Source: Flavobacterium sp. SUN052 (GTDB taxonomy: Bacteria; Bacteroidota; Bacteroidia; Flavobacteriales; Flavobacteriaceae). From it: a DNA stretch of 64,000 nucleotides. Below the pieces are notes generated by a model. The model was not told where the DNA came from. It ran no database searches and was given only the letters and a program-made list of their open reading frames with translations. Below, one piece after another: positions 43,701 through 51,650 of the stretch (positions are counted from its first letter, which is position 1; each line of letters opens with the position of its first letter). The translations under genes and the position numbers were made by a program. Location: NCBI RefSeq assembly GCF_028867935.1, contig NZ_JAPQNS010000001.1, positions 558,001 through 622,000 of the forward strand. Reading direction: 5' to 3'.

Positions 43701-45263
43701 ATGCAACAATACTCCATCCTGTGGGCCGACGACGAGATCGACTTGCTCAAGCCACACATCATGTTTCTGAAGAATAAAGGATACACGGTTACGCCTGTAA
43801 ACAGCGGAGCCGATGCCCTCGATCAGGTTGAAAATGAAAAATATGACCTGGTTTTGCTCGACGAAATGATGCCCGGTATGACCGGTCTTGAGACGCTTTC
43901 CCAAATCAAACAGATGCGGCCCAATATGCCCGTTGTGATGATTACCAAGAGCGAAGAGGAACACATTATGGAGGAGGCAATCGGGTCGAAAATTGCCGAT
44001 TACCTCATTAAGCCCATCAATCCGAATCAACTTCTGCTGTCGCTCAAAAAGAACTTGGATAACAAGCGTCTGGTAACTGAGCGTACCAACATTGGCTACC
44101 AGCAGGACTTCCGGAATATTTCGATGCAGTATAACGACCGCATTGATCATGAGGAATGGGCTGATATTTACAAGAAACTGATTTTCTGGGAATTACAGCT
44201 TGATGGTGCTCAGGATAAAAGCATGACTGAGGTGCTGAACATGCAGAAAAGTGAGGCTAACTCTAACTTCTGCAAGTTTGTGGAAGAGAACTACGACGAC
44301 TGGTTTAACGATCCGAAAGCCGATAAGCCATTAATGTCGCACCAGTTGATGCGTAAAAAAGTATTTCCGCTGGTTGAGCAGGACGCTGAACACCCATTGT
44401 TTTTTCTGTTGATCGACAATCTTCGCTACGATCAGTGGAAGGTGATCGAACCCATTCTGACTGACTTCTTTACGGTTGAAGAAGAATCATCATACTACTC
44501 AATTCTGCCTACCACCACGGCTTTTGCCCGTAACGCCATTTTCTCGGGTATGATGCCGAGCGAAATGGAGAAACACCACCCGGATATTTGGGTGGGCGAC
44601 GACAACGACGAGGAAGGGTTGAACAATCATGAGGACGAATTTTTGCGTCGGCAGCTGGATAAGAGCCGCCTGAACATCAAGATGTCGTACCACAAAATTC
44701 TGAACGTAAACCAGGGCAAATCGCTGGTTGATAACGTGAACAACCTGATGCAGAATCAGTTGAACGTGATCGTTTACAATTTTGTGGATATGCTTTCGCA
44801 CGCTCGGACGGACATGGCCATGATTAAAGAGCTGGCTCCTGATGAGGCTGCGTATCGGTCTATTACGCGTTCCTGGATTCAGCATTCGCCCCTGCTCGAA
44901 TTGATTCGTAAAATCGCCGATAAAGGTGGTCGCTTGATTGTTACGACTGACCACGGTATGATTCGGGTTCAGAAACCCGCCAAAATTGTGGGCTATCGCG
45001 AAACGAACACGAACCTGCGGTACAAGCAGGGCAAAAACCTCGGCTTCGACGATAATCACCTCTTTGTGGCCCGTAAGCCTGAGCGGTTCTTCCTGCCCAA
45101 ACCGCACGTGTCGACAGCATATGTGTTCACTAAAGAGGATTACTTCTTTGCGTATCCGAACAACTACAATTATTACGTGAACTACTACCGTGACACCTTC
45201 CAGCACGGGGGCGTTTCGTTGGAAGAAATGATTATTCCATTCGTGTATCTGAAAGCGAAATAA
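43701..45263 (+). CDS. porX: PorX, type IX secretion response regulator/phosphatase
   Basis: 520 residues from ATG 43701. Receiver domain (1-120) with Asp54 in VLLDEMMPGM, then a helical linker, then a PglZ-type alkaline-phosphatase domain (about 205-515): FLLIDNLRYDQWK, LPTTTAFARNAIFSGM, NFVDMLSHARTD and TTDHGMIRVQKP supply metal-binding residues. In Porphyromonas the PorX/PorY pair controls type IX secretion genes. A longer frame from 43668 adds eleven non-homologous residues. The terminator at 45290-45341 follows. Confidence 0.95.
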   Translation: MQQYSILWADDEIDLLKPHIMFLKNKGYTVTPVNSGADALDQVENEKYDLVLLDEMMPGMTGLETLSQIKQMRPNMPVVMITKSEEEHIMEEAIGSKIADYLIKPINPNQLLLSLKKNLDNKRLVTERTNIGYQQDFRNISMQYNDRIDHEEWADIYKKLIFWELQLDGAQDKSMTEVLNMQKSEANSNFCKFVEENYDDWFNDPKADKPLMSHQLMRKKVFPLVEQDAEHPLFFLLIDNLRYDQWKVIEPILTDFFTVEEESSYYSILPTTTAFARNAIFSGMMPSEMEKHHPDIWVGDDNDEEGLNNHEDEFLRRQLDKSRLNIKMSYHKILNVNQGKSLVDNVNNLMQNQLNVIVYNFVDMLSHARTDMAMIKELAPDEAAYRSITRSWIQHSPLLELIRKIADKGGRLIVTTDHGMIRVQKPAKIVGYRETNTNLRYKQGKNLGFDDNHLFVARKPERFFLPKPHVSTAYVFTKEDYFFAYPNNYNYYVNYYRDTFQHGGVSLEEMIIPFVYLKAK

Positions 45264-45289
45264 AGGGATAGAATTTTGAGTGAGTACAG

Positions 45290-45341
45290 CGGAGTCGGCT
45301 TAATCCAAGTTAGTTGGGTCAAGCCGACTCCGTTATTTTTT
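45290..45341. terminator. strong hairpin shared by porX and the opposing locus
   Basis: CGGAGTCGGCTT (45290-45301) pairs with AAGCCGACTCCG (45321-45332) and the plus strand continues TTATTTTTT. The TTA overlapping this tract at 45333-45335 is the stop codon of the convergent minus-strand gene, so the hairpin serves both. Confidence 0.85.
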
Positions 45342-48300
45342 GTACACTCGCTGCCGACTTTGGTAAAACACTAATCGAATGCCACCTCCCTTTGTGTCTT
45401 TCTCCATTTTTACGTGAGAAAAGCCGCGTTTGCTGTAGATCGTTTGCGGGTACGAATCACAATAAAAAATTAACTCGTACAGGTTTGGCGAGTCGCTCAG
45501 TTGCGTCAAAACACCGGCTTGAATGGGGCGTTTATCGCCTTTGGGCACTGCGATAGAAAACGAATTGTCGGTGGGGCATTTGGTGCCTTGTTCATAAACC
45601 TGCTGTAAGCTCGACTCATCTACCGGTGGCAATTGCTGCTGAACCTGTTGTTGCTGGACTTGTTGCTGTTGTTGAACTTGCTGGTTGGATGGAGGGTTAT
45701 CGTTCCCCACAGTTGCTGGCACCTCCAACCGCTTTTCAGGCTGATATTCATTCTTAACGGGCGCTGTATTCTGTTTACTGACGGTAGCCGATACAGGCTT
45801 TTGCTCAACCGGAAGGCTATCAGCTACAGAGGCAGAAATTCGAGTACGGCTCTCAAGACGGGAATTTGTAGGCTGTTTTGCGGTTGCTTTTGGGTTGATA
45901 CGAGGCTTTGACGCTATTTTCTTTCTTACAATCTTGTCAAGTTCGACTATTGAATTTTGCTGAGGGGGCATAACTGGAATGACTGCCTCTGGCTTACGCG
46001 TATAGTCGGCTAGTGGGATCGTAGTTGACCGCTGCGGTCCACCAAAATACAACACTACTCGGGCGGCTTCGAGGCTGATGAGTGAATCGCGTTGAGCAGT
46101 ATAAGGTTTGAATGAACTTAGTAGACGGCTGATTTCGAGTTTGTTATCTGCCGAATCTCGGTCAAATTCCCTTGTTCCCGGCAACTGGAACAGAGCCTTC
46201 GCCTGGTCTGCCAACTGGTTGAACTCCTGCCGATTAATAGAAGAACCTATTCCGACACTCTGGTTTACAGAACTGTTTACCGATTCCTGATTGGCGCTTT
46301 CGACAAAGTCATAAATTGTGTCGTTACTGTCTTTGTTGGCAAGCATCATCAAATAGCGTCGGGTGACGGCACTATCCGGCACCCAATTTTTGTCGAACAG
46401 TTTGAGTGGCGCCACCAGTTGGGGTACTTCGTTAAACGGGCTCAGGAGTTGCTGAACTGTCTGGGCAACGTCAAGAGTAGAATAGCCATTTGTTCGCCGT
46501 TGTGAACGTTCCAATACAGCTAGGTTATATCGTGCTGCATTCAGATTATGCATCGCTTCAAACGTCAATCTAAACTCAACTGAACGAACCAGATCCAGAA
46601 CTCCCTTTCCATAAGGCTCTATATTGTTGGCTGTGCCAGTATTGAGAAGTGCCACTGCCCGATTATTGTAATAAGTCGCACTGTCCATTGCCGACGAATC
46701 GGCTCTGAAAAAGGGCACCAACACGCCAGCTATCTGCGTTTGCGGGGGAGTAAAATACAGAAGCAAAGGCAATAGGATCAACACCAGCAAAGCGAGGGGC
46801 TGGTATTTGGTTTCAATCCGTTCCTGCCGAACTAAATGCTGCTGAATAAGTGGATCTTTTATTAAATCAGGATTTTTTTGATACGCAGTCAGTTCGCCAA
46901 GTCCCGAGTTATTCAGGTGAAACTCCTGTTCCCATAGCCGTATTTGCTGCTCTTCATAGGCCACACTGCCGGGTGTCAGTTTGAGGTCATTTAGCATGTC
47001 CACAGCCGTTTGCCGGGCCACCCCAATTACTTCGGGCGAAAGCTGAGCGAGCAAATTTGTGCGCAACGGTTCGGGAATAGAATCCTGACGGAGCCAAGGC
47101 AAGGCCGTCAATTTCAGGATATTCGTCGACGTGACCAAGCCCTCAACCTTAAATTCAGATTCCAGTGCCCGGCCGATGGCCAGAGTCATAGCCCAGTCGG
47201 GGGTGGGAAAAACGGCCGTAGCACAGGCCCAGGTGAAGAGCCACTCCCGCACTGAATCGCTCTGGTCAATTCCCTGAATCGTTACATTCAGGAAGTTCCG
47301 CACATCGGCAATGGTCATTTGGGCAGTGTTGGGGGCAAAAATGCCACGGTTGGGTGTTCCCGGCAAGACCTTGAATTGCCGCAGCAACTCGTCAAACGAA
47401 GGCGCATTGTCGGGTTGACCCAAGTAATCCCGCAACATAATCTGACCGTCGGGCGTGGCGGGTAGCAAAATGAAAAACCGGCTTAGCGCGGCTTCCAGAT
47501 AGTGCCAATTGGCCGGGTAGACAGGCGTGAGCAAGGCACGGCTTGTCCAGCCCGACAGAGCGTCGACGGCCCAATCGGCCACCTCGCCTGTATCGTAATC
47601 AAGCAGGCGCGTGCCTTCTGTTACCAAAACCAGATAGTGTGCTCCGTACAACCGAAACAAATCCGCAATGGGCAGACCTTTAGGATAATTTTCGTTCCAG
47701 AGATAGCGCGGATCAGAATGGAAGAAAAACACGTCCATCTCCACACTTCGGGTAATCAGCACACCCATCACATAGGCATACAACTTCGCCTGTTGATCGT
47801 AGGCCGAACGGTCGTCGATCAAAATTAGATAGCGTGGTCGGCGTTTGATGGCTTCATACTGAACAGTCGGCATACCACCGTTGCGGACCGTTTGGCGGAT
47901 GGTTGGCAAAATAGCCAGTACGTGCCGCTCGCTCTCTTCACGTTGCTGAAGTTGCTGCGCCCAGTTGAGCAACGACGGGCTCGGCTGAATAGCATCGTCC
48001 TGGGGCGGGAAACTTAGAAAAAATGGACCACCAACGGGTCGCTGAGCCGCTCGTTGGTGTTGCCGCCGACGTCGGGCCAGCCACCAGCCACCACCCAGTA
48101 AACTGCTCAGACCCATCAGCAGCAAGGGCACCCAATTGGCCAGAACATACCGGCTTGTTTCGGGCAATCGTAGAAAGGGTAGGGGAGTGGGGTTGTACGT
48201 ACTAGGTGGAAGAGTCGGGTCGGGTGTTGCCTTTGGTGTATCAGGGCAGCCGACAGCCTTTAGGGTAACCTGACTTTTAACACCTGACTCTATTTTTCGG

Positions 48301-48896
48301 GTAAATTGATGCCGAACGGTTGTCTGGCTGGTTGACAGTGGAGGTGTTCCGTCGCCAAAATCCCACACGTATGCTTGTCCATTGGCCACACCAGGACTGC
48401 GATTGACAAACGTTACGGTATTCCCCTGAACGGAAAGACTGAAATCAACGGCACAGTCGAGCGTTGGAGGTAGGGGTGGTTTCGATTTGTTGATCTGTAA
48501 AATGATCAGCGCGATTGCTAACCCCCCAATGATCAGGAATTCTACTGGCCAAAAACGATGCCTGGGATTCGCCTTTTCATCATTCTCGTTGCCCTCATTC
48601 GACTCATCATTGACGGGTTCTGAGTCAACTGTTTTAGTAACCTGCCCGGCCATCACGGCAGTAAATACGGCACCAAATCGCTCCTGCTCTGCAAACGTGC
48701 GACACACAATCGGACACAGTAGTTCGCGTAATGTTTTCCAGTCTTCAGCATTGGTTTGAGCGGTAATGCCTTCTGGAAACAGCGACTCGACCACGGTGAA
48801 CACACGCCCATACTGTGCCGGAGCTACAGCAAACCCCTCCGCCCGAAGTTGTTCGAGCAGTTCGCCAATAGGGACGGGCTGTGTGGTAGAGGTCAT
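45333..48896 (-). CDS. membrane-spanning MoxR-partner scaffold with PKD and vWA-like domains
   Basis: 1187 residues from ATG 48896. Residues 1-85 (ELLEQLRAEGFAVAPAQY, LCPIVCRTFAEQERF) resemble the N-terminal region of CoxE/vWA proteins that work with MoxR ATPases. A membrane helix (116-134), a PKD domain (149-217; YVWDFGDGTPP), a second helix (250-273), then a vWA-like domain (about 354-540; RYLILIDDRSAYDQQ). A third helix (around 750) leads to a long extracytoplasmic tail with Ser/Asn-rich segments, a polyglutamine stretch and a C-terminal beta domain. The metal motif is degenerate: D361-D362-R-S-A-Y, no DxSxS. It is the last gene of the locus after MoxR. A longer frame from 49001 only translates an inverted repeat. 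Confidence 0.7.
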   Translation of the reverse strand: MTSTTQPVPIGELLEQLRAEGFAVAPAQYGRVFTVVESLFPEGITAQTNAEDWKTLRELLCPIVCRTFAEQERFGAVFTAVMAGQVTKTVDSEPVNDESNEGNENDEKANPRHRFWPVEFLIIGGLAIALIILQINKSKPPLPPTLDCAVDFSLSVQGNTVTFVNRSPGVANGQAYVWDFGDGTPPLSTSQTTVRHQFTRKIESGVKSQVTLKAVGCPDTPKATPDPTLPPSTYNPTPLPFLRLPETSRYVLANWVPLLLMGLSSLLGGGWWLARRRRQHQRAAQRPVGGPFFLSFPPQDDAIQPSPSLLNWAQQLQQREESERHVLAILPTIRQTVRNGGMPTVQYEAIKRRPRYLILIDDRSAYDQQAKLYAYVMGVLITRSVEMDVFFFHSDPRYLWNENYPKGLPIADLFRLYGAHYLVLVTEGTRLLDYDTGEVADWAVDALSGWTSRALLTPVYPANWHYLEAALSRFFILLPATPDGQIMLRDYLGQPDNAPSFDELLRQFKVLPGTPNRGIFAPNTAQMTIADVRNFLNVTIQGIDQSDSVREWLFTWACATAVFPTPDWAMTLAIGRALESEFKVEGLVTSTNILKLTALPWLRQDSIPEPLRTNLLAQLSPEVIGVARQTAVDMLNDLKLTPGSVAYEEQQIRLWEQEFHLNNSGLGELTAYQKNPDLIKDPLIQQHLVRQERIETKYQPLALLVLILLPLLLYFTPPQTQIAGVLVPFFRADSSAMDSATYYNNRAVALLNTGTANNIEPYGKGVLDLVRSVEFRLTFEAMHNLNAARYNLAVLERSQRRTNGYSTLDVAQTVQQLLSPFNEVPQLVAPLKLFDKNWVPDSAVTRRYLMMLANKDSNDTIYDFVESANQESVNSSVNQSVGIGSSINRQEFNQLADQAKALFQLPGTREFDRDSADNKLEISRLLSSFKPYTAQRDSLISLEAARVVLYFGGPQRSTTIPLADYTRKPEAVIPVMPPQQNSIVELDKIVRKKIASKPRINPKATAKQPTNSRLESRTRISASVADSLPVEQKPVSATVSKQNTAPVKNEYQPEKRLEVPATVGNDNPPSNQQVQQQQQVQQQQVQQQLPPVDESSLQQVYEQGTKCPTDNSFSIAVPKGDKRPIQAGVLTQLSDSPNLYELIFYCDSYPQTIYSKRGFSHVKMEKDTKGGGIRLVFYQSRQRVYKK
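45632..45688 (-). repeat. polyglutamine-coding repeat in the scaffold gene
   Basis: Codons CAG and CAA in alternation encode a Q-rich run broken by single valines (QQVQQQQQVQQQQVQQQ). Short triplet slippage would alter its length between strains. Confidence 0.8.
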
Positions 48897-48911
48897 TTGG
48901 GTTGGGAAGTG

Positions 48912-48999
48912 GTACGATGGATTTGTAATCCGTCGGGCTGTCAAGCCAAGTGCAGTGACTTTTGGCCTCTCGGCCCGACGGATTACAAATCCATCGTAC
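48912..48999. repeat. inverted repeat with perfect 27-base arms
   Basis: Arms 48912-48938 and 48973-48999 (tips GTACGATGGATTTG...) are perfect reverse complements with a 34-base centre that itself holds a GCCAA/TTGGC stem. It lies between the MoxR stop and the scaffold start on the minus strand. It has the character of a dispersed palindromic element or an attenuator; no transposase is near. Confidence 0.85.
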
Positions 49000-49003
49000 A
49001 TAG

Positions 49004-50002
49004 CTAGAATTCCGTTTTCAATCGAGTCAAATCATCGGGGTGCTTGGCCAGAATGCTCAAGCTAGAGGCTAGCTGGTTATCGGGAAGCTTCGACAAAGTG
49101 GAGCCATTAAGAATGTCGTTGCGCAGAAAGAACAGCCAGCTGATTAGCTCGGCAGTTGCCGGTTTCTTTTTCATGTTGATGCCTCGTAACCCGATGAATT
49201 TGGCTACGTACTCGTCTAATCGCGCATCCACTTCCTGGCGCAGCGTTTCGTCCTGCTGATAACGAGGCTCACGGCCAAACACCTGTCGCGCAACGATACG
49301 CTTGAGTTGATCGGCTCCCGGAAACTCGATATGAAAAAACACACATCGGCGTAGAAAGGCGTCGGGCAGGTTTTTCTCGGAATTACTGGTCAGAATTACG
49401 ACGATTGGATGAGCCGGGCCTTTGCGGTACGTCCGGCTTTCATCTTCCCGAACGGTGAACTCGTAGCGGTCCAGCTCATTGAGCAAATCATTAGCGAAAT
49501 CGCGTGGAGCTTTATCTACCTCATCAATCAAAACCACTGAGCCTTTGGACGTTTGCCGATCAACGCCCGGCAGCGACCGATACCGGTCGGGGACGGGGTC
49601 GTGGCTCAACAAAATGGCCTGTCCCATCGCCTGTAGCTGAATAAAATCGGCCGCCTGGGGTGGCTCCGGCTGGTCTTTCAGGTGAGCCGCGTGGAAATGC
49701 CCCAGCGCATCATAGGTGTAAAAAAGATCGGTGGCCGACGAGGTTGTTTTAGTTGAAAACTGGAGCGGAGTCGGCAGGAAACCACCGTTTGTTTGCCGGG
49801 CCAGATCAGCCGCCAGCTTGTAGGCCAGTTGCGTCTTGCCCGTACCCGGTTCGCCCGTCAGTAGGAGAGGGAGCTTGAGCAAAATAGCCGCCCGCACCGC
49901 ATTGTCTAAGCCCGACTCGATGATGTAGTCAGTAGGGCTGGGAATCAAACGGGCCTGTTGAAGGTCAGCGTCCGAAAACGAAAAATGGTCCAGGAGCGGC
50001 AT
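49004..50002 (-). CDS. MoxR-type AAA+ ATPase
   Basis: 332 residues: Walker A GEPGTGKT (50-57), Walker B VVLIDE (156-161) followed by VDKAPRDFANDLLNELD, sensor-1 VILTSNSEK, and FLRRCVFFHIEFP with the arginine finger. This matches the MoxR branch, whose members act as chaperones remodelling complexes through a vWA-domain partner. The partner here is the scaffold encoded downstream. It starts five bases after the CHAT gene stop, so it is tightly co-expressed with the protease. Confidence 0.92.
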   Translation of the reverse strand: MPLLDHFSFSDADLQQARLIPSPTDYIIESGLDNAVRAAILLKLPLLLTGEPGTGKTQLAYKLAADLARQTNGGFLPTPLQFSTKTTSSATDLFYTYDALGHFHAAHLKDQPEPPQAADFIQLQAMGQAILLSHDPVPDRYRSLPGVDRQTSKGSVVLIDEVDKAPRDFANDLLNELDRYEFTVREDESRTYRKGPAHPIVVILTSNSEKNLPDAFLRRCVFFHIEFPGADQLKRIVARQVFGREPRYQQDETLRQEVDARLDEYVAKFIGLRGINMKKKPATAELISWLFFLRNDILNGSTLSKLPDNQLASSLSILAKHPDDLTRLKTEF

Positions 50003-50007
50003 AGTGG

Positions 50008-51570
50008 TCAGGTAGTTTGCGTGTTGACTTTTTCAATAAGGTCGAGCAGGTCATTTTCCAGCGTTTCAACGTTCGATTGCCGGTAGAGATTTTTCTTCAT
50101 ATCGTCGGCAAGCGAGTTCGAGGTGGCAGGCAGATAATGGTCGTTCAGCCAGTTTTCGATGTCGTCGTGTCGGGGCGTTTTCAGAAATTTTCCATCACGG
50201 TTGATCACCCACAAACGGGGCGGCAACGGCCCCACCCGCAGCGCATCGAACCGCGAAATGAGTTTCTTTAGCGGACTGCCCGACAGAAAATCCAGCAAGG
50301 AGCGTTCCTGCTCAATAGTCCAGAAAAACAGAAACGACAACCGACCTGGTGCCAACTGTGCAGACCATTCGTTGAGACGCGTAATGGTGTCCGAAATAGC
50401 CCGAGTAGTAATGTCAGTTACGGCCTCGGGCGGCACCCGAAAAGCGATCAGTACGTATTCGCGCTGTTTGAAATAATTCTGCTCGAAAAACTCTTTACAG
50501 AGGTCAACCGCCGTTTGAATACCCACATTGGTATACGCCGGGATCGGCCCTGTAACGGCCAGCAACATTTTGCGAAGAATGTGTTCGGGTGTAATGTCGC
50601 TGCGGGTCAGGTTCACCACTTTGCCCCCGTCGAAAAGATCACTGAACGAATAGTAATAAAACCGGCGGTCGAGCGACTGCATCACGCTCTCGTAAAAGAA
50701 CTTGCGAATCAGGCCAAGCGGTGATTCTGTTCGGGCACCAGCCAGCAGATATTGCTGAATGCGAGACCGATTGGGGTTGCGTAACGGATCGAAATACTCA
50801 TTAAAAATGTCGGAATAAGGCGCCTGATCGCGTTCAAAAATGTACGCCTTTTCGGGGTTTATCTTAGGTTTCCGCCCGGCCTGATACCGGATTGCCAACC
50901 ATTGTTTATCCTCCACAATGGCCGACCCGGTATCCTGCGTGAAAAGCCCCCAGATAGTCGCCGTCGGACGCGAGGTATCAAGCATTCCTCCCCGAACGTC
51001 GATGGCTTTTTCGGCCACCTGTTCGGGGAGGAGCTGTGCCAGTTCTTTGCGGCCTTTTACGGCCAGAATCGCATCGCGGTAAGCAACCTGAATAGTGTCG
51101 CCCCCGGCCAGCGTTTGATGAAACGTCGTGGCAAACTGCATGGCGTGGGCGTCTTTTACGGCACATTGCGTAGCTACCACAACCCGCAATCCCCGCCGAA
51201 AAAACGTTTCGACCTGCCCCCTGGTAGAGCAACCATTAAGCACCACAACCTTCAGATTTTTGGCGTAGGCATTCAGCAAGCCAGCAATACCATCGGGCCC
51301 GCCCGCACCGTCGTTCAACAGCAGCTCGTCGTGCCCGGCGTGCCCACTGAAATGAAACAGCACAATCCGCTCGCCGTGGGTTTTGATATCCCTTCCAATC
51401 TGTTCGGGTGTCGACAACCCGCTTCTCCGCTGAACAAACTGAACCGTATTCGCATTTTCGAGTGGCTCCCAAGCAAGCTGAATGTTGTCGGCCTCCTGTT
51501 CGAGCATGTCTAAATGTTTCTGGTCTTCACTTTGAGCGAAGTAGCTGAGAATAACGGGCAGTTCGTTCAT
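50008..51570 (-). CDS. CHAT-domain caspase-like protease with uncharacterised C-terminal region
   Basis: 520 residues. The first 220 form a CHAT (caspase HetF-associated with TPRs) domain: VLFHFSGHAGHDELLLNDG gives catalytic His77, and KVVVLNGCSTRGQV gives catalytic Cys114. The remaining 300 residues (AYIFERDQAPYSDIFNEYFDP, YVLIAFRVPPEAVTD, FLFFWTIEQE) look like a regulatory module; the strand-helix rhythm is reminiscent of the inactive-STAND type domains described with effectors, but this is speculative. No export signal. CHAT proteases are effectors in several bacterial defence systems, for example Craspase-type type III CRISPR. Confidence 0.82.
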   Translation of the reverse strand: MNELPVILSYFAQSEDQKHLDMLEQEADNIQLAWEPLENANTVQFVQRRSGLSTPEQIGRDIKTHGERIVLFHFSGHAGHDELLLNDGAGGPDGIAGLLNAYAKNLKVVVLNGCSTRGQVETFFRRGLRVVVATQCAVKDAHAMQFATTFHQTLAGGDTIQVAYRDAILAVKGRKELAQLLPEQVAEKAIDVRGGMLDTSRPTATIWGLFTQDTGSAIVEDKQWLAIRYQAGRKPKINPEKAYIFERDQAPYSDIFNEYFDPLRNPNRSRIQQYLLAGARTESPLGLIRKFFYESVMQSLDRRFYYYSFSDLFDGGKVVNLTRSDITPEHILRKMLLAVTGPIPAYTNVGIQTAVDLCKEFFEQNYFKQREYVLIAFRVPPEAVTDITTRAISDTITRLNEWSAQLAPGRLSFLFFWTIEQERSLLDFLSGSPLKKLISRFDALRVGPLPPRLWVINRDGKFLKTPRHDDIENWLNDHYLPATSNSLADDMKKNLYRQSNVETLENDLLDLIEKVNTQTT

Positions 51571-51587
51571 AATTATGAATCAATCAG

Positions 51588-51634
51588 TACAATCAGGTTG
51601 TTTCATTATGTCTACTTGAAACAACCTGATTGTA
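51588..51634 (-). terminator. hairpin between the fusion gene and the CHAT gene
   Basis: Perfect 18-base arms (51588-51605, 51617-51634; arm contains CAATCAGGTTG) around an 11-base loop in the 80-base gap. It could attenuate transcription after the first gene of the locus, setting a lower dose for CHAT, MoxR and scaffold. Confidence 0.65.
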
Positions 51635-51650
51635 GCGGTTAGTCGCAATT

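Noticed and set aside
45632..45688. Triplet repeat as a possible CRISPR or VNTR array
   Set aside because: It is an in-frame Q-coding run inside a gene, without spacers.
48897..49001. N-terminal extension MYDGFVIRRA... of the scaffold gene
   Set aside because: It is the translation of the inverted repeat; a natural ATG follows at 48896 and begins the conserved N-terminal domain.
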